DNA of 64,000 bases, from assembly GCF_024498955.1 (NCBI RefSeq), contig NZ_CP093311.1, positions 2,170,001 through 2,234,000 of the forward strand. The letters are read 5' to 3'. Source of the DNA: Thermomonas paludicola. Lineage in GTDB: Bacteria; Pseudomonadota; Gammaproteobacteria; Xanthomonadales; Xanthomonadaceae. Below, one piece after another: positions 21,821 through 30,323 of the stretch; positions within the stretch are counted from its first letter, which is position 1, and every line of letters begins with the position of its first letter. Position numbers and translations under genes: made by a program. The notes below the pieces were generated by a model, which did no database searches, had not been told where the DNA came from, and saw nothing but the letters and a program-made list of their open reading frames with translations.

Positions 21821-23080
21821 ATGTCATCGTTCAATCCGCGCAACAAGATCGTCACCCGCACCCGCCTGACCGAAGTCCGCTACGAGATCCGCGGGGAACT
21901 GGCGCGACGCGCGCGCGAGCTGGAGGCCCAGGGACGCACCCTGATCAAGCTCAACATCGGCAATCCGGGCGCGTTCGGGTTCCGCGCGCCCGAACACCTG
22001 CAGGACGCCATCGCCGGCGGTATCGCCCGCACCGATCCCTACACGCATCAGCAGGGCCTGCCGGAAGCACGCGAGGCCATCGCCGCCTTCCACAGGCTGC
22101 GCGGCACCCCGAACGCCGCGCCGGAACGCGTATTCATCGGCAACGGCGTCAGCGAACTGATCGATATTTCGCTGCGCGCCCTGCTCAACCCGGGCGAAGA
22201 AGTACTGGTGCCCTCGCCGGATTATCCGCTGTGGAGCGCCGCGACCATCCTCAACGACGGCCGCCCGGTCTATTACAAATGCGACCGCGACAACGGCTTC
22301 CTGCCCGATCCCGAGCAGATCGAATCGCTGGTGTCGTCGCGCACCCGCGCCATCGTGCTGATCAATCCCAACAATCCGACCGGCGCCAACTATCCGCGCG
22401 AGTTGCTGGAGCGGGTGGTGGAGATCGCCCGTCGCTACCGGCTGTTGCTGCTGGTGGACGAGATCTACGACGGCATCCTGTACGACGATGCGGTGTTCCA
22501 GCCGGTTGCGCCGCTGGCCGGCGACCTGCCCTGCATGAGCTTTGGCGGATTGTCGAAGGTGCACCGTGCCTGCGGCTGGCGGGTCGGCTGGGCGGTGTTG
22601 TCGGGTGACCCGTTGGCCTGCGCCGACTACCACCACGCGCTGGACCTGCTGGGCGCGCTGCGCCTGTGTTCCAACGTGCCGGGCCAGTTTGCCATCGAAC
22701 AGGCGCTGCACGGCACCGACACCATCACCCCGCTGTGCCAGCCGGGTGGGCGCCTGTACGAAACCCGCCGCGCGCTGATCGAGTCGTGCAACGCCAGCGA
22801 CCACCTGTCGCTGGTGCCGCCGGCCGCCGCGCTGTACGGCTTCCCGCGCATCGTCGGCGCCGCCGCGAAAGGCTTCGACGATCACGCGTTTGCGCTGGAA
22901 ATGCTGGAACAGGAAGACGTGCTGATCGTGCCGGGCACCAGCTTCAACGTGCCCTATCGCGACCATTTCCGGGTCACCCTGCTGCCGGAAGCTCCGATGT
23001 TGCGCGAAGTGTTCACCCGCATCGACCGCGTGCTGACCCGGCGTGCGGAACGCGCGCAGCGGCAGAGCGCGGTGGCCTGA
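21821..23080 (+). CDS. alaA: Alanine aminotransferase AlaA-like (class I/II PLP)
   Basis: 419 residues of fold-type I aminotransferase with the N-terminal YEIRGELARRARELEAQG and LNIGNPGAFGF typical of AlaA/YfbQ, the PLP contacts VFIGNGVSELI and INPNNPTGA, and the Schiff-base lysine in FGGLSKVHRACGWRVGW. It should interconvert pyruvate/glutamate and alanine/2-oxoglutarate. It is monocistronic, followed by the REP pair. Symbol assigned by resemblance; other class I aminotransferases are possible. Confidence 0.8.
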   Translation: MSSFNPRNKIVTRTRLTEVRYEIRGELARRARELEAQGRTLIKLNIGNPGAFGFRAPEHLQDAIAGGIARTDPYTHQQGLPEAREAIAAFHRLRGTPNAAPERVFIGNGVSELIDISLRALLNPGEEVLVPSPDYPLWSAATILNDGRPVYYKCDRDNGFLPDPEQIESLVSSRTRAIVLINPNNPTGANYPRELLERVVEIARRYRLLLLVDEIYDGILYDDAVFQPVAPLAGDLPCMSFGGLSKVHRACGWRVGWAVLSGDPLACADYHHALDLLGALRLCSNVPGQFAIEQALHGTDTITPLCQPGGRLYETRRALIESCNASDHLSLVPPAAALYGFPRIVGAAAKGFDDHAFALEMLEQEDVLIVPGTSFNVPYRDHFRVTLLPEAPMLREVFTRIDRVLTRRAERAQRQSAVA

Positions 23081-23088
23081 CGAGAGCC

Positions 23089-23171
23089 GTCATTCCCGCG
23101 AAGGCGGGAATCCAGCTTTTGATCTTCGCGAGAAAAGCCTCAGGCTGGATTCCCGCCTTCGCGGGAATGAC
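23089..23171. repeat. REP pair (27-bp inverted arms)
   Basis: The 27-bp arm at 23089-23115 is a perfect reverse complement of 23145-23171, with 29 bp between. Each arm contains its own palindrome, ATTCCCGC-GAAG-GCGGGAAT. This is the widespread proteobacterial intergenic palindrome type, arranged as a BIME. It lies between alaA and the GDSL hydrolase and may act as terminator or mRNA stabiliser. No RAYT transposase gene is in the window. Confidence 0.9.
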
Positions 23172-23200
23172 GAGCGATAAGCGAATGACGAGCAACCGGC

Positions 23201-23845
23201 ATGGACATTGTCCCTGACAGCCTTTCCTACCTCGCACTCGGCGACTCCTACACCATCGGCGAAGGCGTCGAGGCGGCGGGCCGCTGGCCGATGCAACTGG
23301 CCGCGCGGCTGCGCGACGCGGGGATCGCCATCGCCGATCCGCGCATCCTTGCCAAGACCGGCTGGACCACCGACGAGCTGGCTGCGGCGATGGACGCGGC
23401 CGAGCCGCTGGGCGAATGGGACTTCGTCTCGCTGCTGATCGGGGTCAACAACCAGTACCGCGGGCGCAGCGTGGACGACTATGCCGACGAATTCCATCGC
23501 CTGCTGCGCCGTGCGATCGCACTGGCCAGTGGCCGCGCGGGCGGCGTGCTGGTGCTGTCGATCCCCGACTGGGGGGTGACCCCGTTTGCCTTCGCCAGCG
23601 GGCGCGACTGCCAGGCCATTGCCCGCGAACTGGACGATTACAACGCCGCCGCACGCGAGCTCTGCGCCAAGGCCGGCGCGGCCTTCGTGGACATCTCCGG
23701 GATTTCCCGCACCGAAGCGGGCGACGGCGAGGCCGCGACGGCGATGCTGGCGGACGACGGCCTGCATCCCTCGGCCGCCATGTACTCGCGCTGGACAGAG
23801 GCAGCCTTGCCGGTGGCCGCTGCACTGCTCACCGGGATCGCTTGA
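23201..23845 (+). CDS. SGNH/GDSL-family hydrolase
   Basis: 214 residues with block I GDSYTIGEG (catalytic Ser in GDS), block III GVNNQYR and block V DDGLHPSA (Asp/His). There is no signal peptide, so it is a cytoplasmic esterase/lipase-like enzyme of unknown substrate. The start follows the REP pair by 30 bp. Confidence 0.88.
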   Translation: MDIVPDSLSYLALGDSYTIGEGVEAAGRWPMQLAARLRDAGIAIADPRILAKTGWTTDELAAAMDAAEPLGEWDFVSLLIGVNNQYRGRSVDDYADEFHRLLRRAIALASGRAGGVLVLSIPDWGVTPFAFASGRDCQAIARELDDYNAAARELCAKAGAAFVDISGISRTEAGDGEAATAMLADDGLHPSAAMYSRWTEAALPVAAALLTGIA

Positions 23846-23916
23846 TCCCGGTCAGCGGGCAGCACCACCCAACCGCGTAGAATCGCGGTTTCCCCACCGT
23901 GTCCGGAAGCTGCACC

Positions 23917-24840
23917 ATGTCCCTCGATCCCGCCCTGCGTTCCCGCATCGAAACCCTGCTTGCCGCCAATCCCGTGGTGCTGTTCCTGAAAGGCACGCCG
24001 GATGCGCCGCAGTGCGGCTTCTCGGCGAAAACCGCCGCCGCGATGGATTCCACCGGCGCGAGCTATGCCCACGTCAACGTGTTGGCCGACCCGGACATTC
24101 GCGAAGGCATCAAACTCTACGGCGACTGGCCCACCATCCCGCAGCTCTACATCAACGGTGAACTGGTCGGCGGTTGCGACATCGTGACCCAGATGGCCGC
24201 CAGCGGTGAGCTGCATGCCGCACTGGGCCAGCCTGCGCCGGATCGCACGCCTCCGCAGATCACCATCACCCCGTCGGCGGCAGAGATGCTGAAGCAGGCG
24301 CTGGCCAATGCCGGCGACGGCTACGCGCTGCAAATCGAAGTGGACAAGGGTTTCAACGCCCGCCTCCAGCTGGCGCCGCGCGACGACGCCGCCATCGCCA
24401 CCGAAGCGGCGGGCATTCGCGCCCAGTTCGACCTGGTCAGCGCGCAGCGTGCGCGCGGCATGACCATCGATTGGGCCGACGACACGCGCGGCAAAGGCCT
24501 GGTGATCGACAATCCCAATGCGCCGGCCAAAGTCCGCGCGCTGACCCCGGCGCAGGTGCGCGAGCGCGTGCAGGACGGCACCCTGACCCTGATCGACGTG
24601 CGCCCGGCGGAAGAACGTGCGCTGGCGGAAGCGCCCGTGGCCTACCGCAGCTTCGACGATGGCGTGCAGGAACTGGAGGCATTGCCGAAAGACACCGCGC
24701 TGGCGTTCCTGTGCCAATCGGGCGCGCGCAGCCAACAGGCCGCCGAACACTTCCGCGCACTGGGCTTTGCCGAGCTGTACAACGTGGCCGGCGGCATCGC
24801 CGCATGGGCCGACCTCGACCCTGCGGTGGCGCGCTACTGA
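23917..24840 (+). CDS. Monothiol glutaredoxin - A-type-like - rhodanese fusion
   Basis: 307 residues in three parts. Residues 1-105 form a Grx4-type monothiol glutaredoxin with the CGFS site (Cys33) and WPTIPQLYINGELVGGCDIV. Residues 113-203 resemble the IscA/ErpA A-type carrier fold (ITITPSAAEMLKQAL ... GLVIDNPNAP) but contain none of its three cluster-binding cysteines. Residues 207-307 are a rhodanese with the active loop CQSGARS (Cys266). Grx4 proteins bind glutathione-coordinated [2Fe-2S] clusters; the fusion suggests coupling of cluster handling to sulfane sulfur. The gene is monocistronic. Confidence 0.9.
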   Translation: MSLDPALRSRIETLLAANPVVLFLKGTPDAPQCGFSAKTAAAMDSTGASYAHVNVLADPDIREGIKLYGDWPTIPQLYINGELVGGCDIVTQMAASGELHAALGQPAPDRTPPQITITPSAAEMLKQALANAGDGYALQIEVDKGFNARLQLAPRDDAAIATEAAGIRAQFDLVSAQRARGMTIDWADDTRGKGLVIDNPNAPAKVRALTPAQVRERVQDGTLTLIDVRPAEERALAEAPVAYRSFDDGVQELEALPKDTALAFLCQSGARSQQAAEHFRALGFAELYNVAGGIAAWADLDPAVARY

Positions 24841-24859
24841 GGCTCGCTTGCGGGCGGCG

Positions 24860-25393
24860 TCAGAACCCGCCGCCCGCATCCAGCCACGCCTGCTCGTCGG
24901 GCGTGTTGATCCGGCCCAGCGCGGCGTTGCGATGCGGGAAGCGGCCGAAGCGCTTGATCACGTTGCGGTGCGCATGGGCATAGCCCAGCAGGCTGTCACC
25001 CAGCGTCGCCATCAGCTCGACGCTGCGATCCTGCATCGCCATCGCTTCGCAATGCTCGAACGGAAGATAGACGAAGGCGCGCAGCTGGCTGTCCACCTGC
25101 GCGTCCAGGCCTGCGGCAAGCGCCCGCTGGGCGTAATGCAGGGCAAGCCCATCGGTTGCGAACGCATGCCCGCTGCCGCGAAAAATATTGCGCGGAATCT
25201 GGTCCAGCAACAGCAGCAGCGCCAGCGCGCCATCGGCGCTCTCCATCCAAGCCGCAAGCTCGCCGCGCGCGGCGGCCATGTGGGCTGCGCCAAAGCGCTC
25301 CCGGCATGCGTCATCGAACGCCTTGCCGCCGTTGAACCATTTGCCGGGGCCGGCGGCGCGCCAGAACGCGATGATGTCCGGCGCGGCGCTCAT
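24860..25393 (-). CDS. DUF924 family protein
   Basis: 177 residues with the DUF924 landmarks: IIAFWRAAGPGKWFNGG at the start, LLLLLDQIPRNIFRGSGHAFATD, and FVYLPFEHCEAMAMQDRSVEL. The family adopts a helical TPR-like fold; its biochemical role is unknown to me. The start overlaps the end of amn by 4 bp, so the two are probably one operon. Confidence 0.88.
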   Translation of the reverse strand: MSAAPDIIAFWRAAGPGKWFNGGKAFDDACRERFGAAHMAAARGELAAWMESADGALALLLLLDQIPRNIFRGSGHAFATDGLALHYAQRALAAGLDAQVDSQLRAFVYLPFEHCEAMAMQDRSVELMATLGDSLLGYAHAHRNVIKRFGRFPHRNAALGRINTPDEQAWLDAGGGF

Positions 25394-26166
25394 TCATCGA
25401 ACCTCAAGTGACGCACCGACTTGCCGTTGCGGCGAATCAGGCGCAACGCCTCGATCCCGACCATCAGGTGGTTGCGCACGAATTCGGAAGACACTCTGGC
25501 GTCACTGGCCTCGGTCTTCACGCCTTCCGGGATCATGGGCTGGTCGGACACCAGCAGCAGCGCCCCGCAGGGAATGCGGTTGGCGAAGCCGGCGGCGAAC
25601 ACGGTGGCGGTTTCCATGTCGATGGCCATGCAGCGCATGGCCCGCAACCGCTCCTTGAACGCATCATCATGCTCCCACACCCTGCGGTTGGTGGTGAACA
25701 CGGTGCCGGTCCAGTAATCCAGCTCGTGGTCGCGGATGGTGGTGGAGATCACGCGCTGCATGGCGAATGCCGGCAAGGCGGGCACCTGCGCAGGCAGGTA
25801 ATCGTCGCTGGTGCCCTCGCCGCGAATCGCGGCGATCGGCAGCACCAGGTCGCCCAGCTGGTTCTTCCGCTTCAGGCCGCCGCACTTGCCCAGGAACAAC
25901 ACCGCCTTCGGGCAAACGGCCGACAGCAGGTCCATCACCGTGGCCGCGTTCGGGCTGCCCATGCCGAAGTTGATCAACGTGATGCCATCGGCCGTGGCGC
26001 TGGGCATGGGCCGGTCGATGCCGACGATCGGCGCGCCGGTCATCTCCGAAAAATGCGCCAGATAACCGCTGAAATTCGTCAGCAGGATGTGCTGGCCGAA
26101 GCCATCCAGCGGCACGCCGGTATAGCGCGGCAGCCAGTTGTTGACGATGTCCTGTTTGCTTTTCAC
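25390..26166 (-). CDS. amn: AMP nucleosidase, short form
   Basis: 258 residues of nucleoside phosphorylase fold: FLGKCGGLK, MAIDMETATVFAAG (the Met-Glu-Thr nucleoside site) and LLLVSDQPMIPEGVK. It corresponds to the catalytic domain of AMP nucleosidase, which splits AMP to adenine and ribose 5-phosphate, without the N-terminal allosteric domain of E. coli Amn. The start is a GTG at 26166 preceded by GAGGAG; no ATG fits as well. A minus-strand TAGAAT (26190-26195) is a likely -10 box. The DUF924 gene follows with a 4-bp overlap. Confidence 0.85.
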   Translation of the reverse strand: MKSKQDIVNNWLPRYTGVPLDGFGQHILLTNFSGYLAHFSEMTGAPIVGIDRPMPSATADGITLINFGMGSPNAATVMDLLSAVCPKAVLFLGKCGGLKRKNQLGDLVLPIAAIRGEGTSDDYLPAQVPALPAFAMQRVISTTIRDHELDYWTGTVFTTNRRVWEHDDAFKERLRAMRCMAIDMETATVFAAGFANRIPCGALLLVSDQPMIPEGVKTEASDARVSSEFVRNHLMVGIEALRLIRRNGKSVRHLRFDE

Positions 26167-26301
26167 ATCAGCTCCTCGGCGTTTGCACGATTCTAATCCG
26201 CGCGGCCGGCTGGCCCGCCCGCCGGCGCCGTGCCGATGGCACGTGCAGTCGGCCCTGACTTGCGGTACGTTCGGCAGTGTATGGACAGGGGGAGAAGCAG
26301 C

Positions 26302-27243
26302 ATGCGCATCGGAATCATCGCGGACTCGGCCTGCGACCTGCCGGGCGACTTCATCGAACGCGAGCAAATCACCATCCTGCCGGTGACGGTGCAGATCGGG
26401 CAGGCGGTCCTGGCCGATGTGCGCAACGAGCAGGCCACCATGAACTTCCTCAGCGGCGAAACCGCTGCCCGCGCATTCGAAGCGGAAACCACGCCCTATA
26501 CCGTGCAACAGGTGCATGACCTGTTCCTGGGCAAGCTGGTGCACGACTACGACTACGTATTCTGCATCACCACCACCCGCACCCGCAGCGGCATCTACGA
26601 CAACGCGGTGCAGGCCAGCTACTCGATCCTCAACGATTACAAGCCGATCCGCGCCGCATCCGGCAACAACACGCCGTTCATGCTGCGGGTGATCGACAGC
26701 CAGAACGTGTTTGCGGGCGTCGCCATCCCGGTGATCGAGGCCGCGCGCCTGCGCGCCGCCGGCGAAACCCCGCCGAAGATCCGCGCGCGGCTGGAGAGCC
26801 TTGCCAGCCACACCCATGGCTACATGGTGCCGCCCGACCTGCATTACCTGCGCAACCGCATCAAGAAGCGCGGCGACAAGAGCGTCAGCTTCCTCAGCGC
26901 CGCGTTGGGCACCGCGCTCGACATCAAGCCGATCCTGCACTGCAACCAGGGCGAAACCGGGCCGGTGGCCAAGATCAAGGGCTTTGCCAATGCCTGCGAG
27001 AAAATGTTCGACGTCGGCATCCAGCGCGTGCGTGGCGGCCTGCTGTCGCCTTCGCTGGCGCTCAGCTTTGGCGGCGACCTGGAAGACATGCGCAAGATGC
27101 CGGGATATCAACGCCTGCGAGACACCTGTGCCGAGCACAAGATCGACGTGTACGAAAGCTTCATGGGCTTGTCGGGGTTGGTGAACGTGGGCAAGGGTGC
27201 GCTGGTGCTCGCCTTCGCCAGCGAGACGGGCGGTTTCGATTAA
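26302..27243 (+). CDS. DegV family fatty-acid-binding protein
   Basis: 313 residues beginning MRIGIIADSACDLP, the DegV/FakB N-terminus, with a C-terminal domain that would complete the lipid pocket. In Firmicutes DegV/FakB proteins present fatty acids to the FakA kinase; no FakA is in the window, so the partner is unknown. A GGGGGAGAAG ribosome site lies upstream of the ATG. It is divergent from amn, with a CGTGCC/GGCACG hairpin (about 26228-26242) between them. Confidence 0.85.
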   Translation: MRIGIIADSACDLPGDFIEREQITILPVTVQIGQAVLADVRNEQATMNFLSGETAARAFEAETTPYTVQQVHDLFLGKLVHDYDYVFCITTTRTRSGIYDNAVQASYSILNDYKPIRAASGNNTPFMLRVIDSQNVFAGVAIPVIEAARLRAAGETPPKIRARLESLASHTHGYMVPPDLHYLRNRIKKRGDKSVSFLSAALGTALDIKPILHCNQGETGPVAKIKGFANACEKMFDVGIQRVRGGLLSPSLALSFGGDLEDMRKMPGYQRLRDTCAEHKIDVYESFMGLSGLVNVGKGALVLAFASETGGFD

Positions 27244-27289
27244 CCAATGGACGGCACTGGCCCGCAAGGCCGGGAATTAAGGAGCATTC

Positions 27290-27634
27290 ATGACGACCCG
27301 CTATTACATCCGCCTGCCCAACCCTGCCGACGCGCGCGGCAGCGAGCCTGCCTGCAGTTTCCGCTCGCAAGGTGCCGAGGGGTTCGCCGAGGAACTCCAG
27401 GTCGCGCTGCGCGAGCCCTCGCTGTTCGAGCGCTGGCGCGGGCAGCAGGAGGATCCGGATGACGTGGATCCATCGCTGGGCGCCACCGATCCGCAGGCGC
27501 AGGTCACCGGCACGCAACACGACCTGCACGTGGACCTGGAAGTCGTCACCCGCCTGCCGTCGGCGCTGCTTCGCCAGCGGATGGCGCTGCTGGCAGGCAG
27601 CCATTGGCAGCTGCGCGACGTCACGTCGGCCTGA
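27290..27634 (+). CDS. Conserved-looking hypothetical protein
   Basis: 114 residues, acidic and soluble, starting MTTRYYIRLPNPADARG. I do not recognise a domain. It has a strong AAGGAG site, normal codon usage for the region, and its stop codon overlaps the probable start of the PP-loop gene, indicating translational coupling. It begins 46 bp after the DegV gene and may share its transcript. Confidence 0.65.
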   Translation: MTTRYYIRLPNPADARGSEPACSFRSQGAEGFAEELQVALREPSLFERWRGQQEDPDDVDPSLGATDPQAQVTGTQHDLHVDLEVVTRLPSALLRQRMALLAGSHWQLRDVTSA

Positions 27635-28329
27635 GTCCCGCCGCCGTCGGCCCCGCAATCACGCCTGCATTGCTGTCATGGAGTGGCGGCAAGGACGCGG
27701 CATGGGCGCTGCACATGCTGCGCCAGCGGGGCGAGGTCGAGGTCGTGGGGTTGCTCACCACCCTGACCGAAGGCTTTGAACGGGTGTCGATGCAGGGCAT
27801 TCGCCGCGACCTGCTGCACGCACAGGCGCGGGCGGCGGGCCTGCCGCTGATCGAAGCCTGGATCCCGCAAGCCGCCGACAACGCCAGCTATGTCGCCAGT
27901 TTCAGCGACGGCGTGGCCCGTGCTCAGCAGCGCTGGCCCGGGCTTGCCCACCTCGCGTACGGCGATCTGCTGCTTGCCGACGTCCGCCAGTGGCGCGAAT
28001 CCCTGTGCGCCTCGCTTGGCTGGACGCCGCTGTTCCCGCTGTTCGGCGCCGACACTGCCAGACTCGCGCGCACGATGCTTGCCGGCGGCCTGCGCGCCCA
28101 ACTCTGCTGCGTGGACACCTCGCAACTGCACGCGCGCTTCGCCGGCCGCGATTTCGATATCGCGTTGTTGGAGGAATTGCCCGCCACCATCGATCCCTGC
28201 GGCGAGAACGGCGAATTCCACACCTGCGTGTCGGCGGGCCCGATGTTTTCCCGCCCCCTCAAGGTGACCCGAGGCGCAACCCAGCTGCGCGACGATCGTT
28301 TTGCCTACACCGACTTCACCCTCGCCTGA
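27604..28329 (+). CDS. PP-loop ATPase, diphthamide-synthase (Dph6/DUF71)-like
   Basis: Up to 241 residues. LLSWSGGKDAAWALHML is the PP-loop (SGGKD) of N-type ATP pyrophosphatases. LAYGDLLLADVRQWRE, PLFGADTARLARTML and DPCGENGEFHT are the DUF71/Dph6 signatures. Bacteria lack diphthamide, so the substrate is unknown. The start is uncertain: TTG at 27604, or CTG at 27631 overlapping the upstream TGA (CTGA), which resembles a coupled ATGA. No ATG or GTG precedes the PP loop. Confidence 0.8.
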   Translation: MAAARRHVGLSPAAVGPAITPALLSWSGGKDAAWALHMLRQRGEVEVVGLLTTLTEGFERVSMQGIRRDLLHAQARAAGLPLIEAWIPQAADNASYVASFSDGVARAQQRWPGLAHLAYGDLLLADVRQWRESLCASLGWTPLFPLFGADTARLARTMLAGGLRAQLCCVDTSQLHARFAGRDFDIALLEELPATIDPCGENGEFHTCVSAGPMFSRPLKVTRGATQLRDDRFAYTDFTLA

Positions 28330-28332
28330 GGC

Positions 28333-29162
28333 TCAGGCGCGCAGCGCCACCGCATGATGGACGATGTGCTCGCCAATGAAGCTCGCAATGAAGTAGTAGC
28401 TGTGATCGTAGCCGGGCCGCATGCGCAGCATCAGCGGATGCCCGGCTGCCTCGCAGGCGGCCTGCAGTCGCCGTGGTTGCAACTGCGTCTCCAGGAATTC
28501 ATCGGCGCCACCTTGATCGATCAGCAACGGCAAGCGCTCTGACGCATTGGCGACCAGCGCCACGGCGTCATACGCCTTCCATGCCTCACGGTCATCGCCC
28601 AGGTACGCGGCGAAGGCTTTCTGCCCCCACGGCACCTGGGTTGGCGCCACGATCGGCGCAAACGCGGACACGCTCCGGTAGCGCGCGGGGTTGCGCAGCG
28701 CGATGACCAATGCGCCATGCCCGCCCATCGAATGCCCGCTGATCGCGCGCGCCCGCGTGACCGGGAAATGCGCCTCGATCAACGCCGGCAACTCGTCCAC
28801 CACGTAGTCATGCATGCGGTAATGCGCAGCCCACGGCGCCTGCGTGGCGTTGACGTAAAAGCCCGCGCCCTTGCCAAGATCATGGCCGTCGGCGTCGGCC
28901 ACCGCGTCACCGCGCGGGCTGGTATCGGGCGCCACCAGGATGATGCCGTGTTCGGCCGCATGCCGCTGTGCGCCGGCCTTGCCGATGAAGTTCTGCTCGG
29001 TGCACGTCAGCCCCGACAGCCAATACAGCACCGGGCACGGGCCGTGTTCGGCCTGCGGCGGCAGATAGATGGCGAACCTCATCGCGCAGCCCAGCGTCTT
29101 CGACTCATGCCGGTACACGTCCTGCCAGCCGCCGAAGCTGGCGTGATGCTCGATGCGCTCCA

Positions 29163-29163
<1 letters not shown>
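28333..29163 (-). CDS. fghA: S-formylglutathione hydrolase
   Basis: 276 residues of the esterase D family: [19 protein letters not shown], the nucleophile elbow [11 protein letters not shown], and the C-terminal catalytic His in [13 protein letters not shown]. It hydrolyses S-formylglutathione to formate and glutathione. Its start codon overlaps the stop of the class III alcohol dehydrogenase by one base (TGATG), forming the classic formaldehyde detoxification pair. Confidence 0.94.
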
Positions 29164-30305
<1,142 letters not shown>

Positions 30306-30323
30306 TTAGTCGGTGTTGCCTGA

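Noticed and set aside
26167-27267. Continuation of the amn frame to 27267 on the minus strand
   Set aside because: It lies antisense to the DegV gene and lacks nucleosidase motifs; the GTG at 26166 has a clear GAGGAG and gives the expected short-form length.
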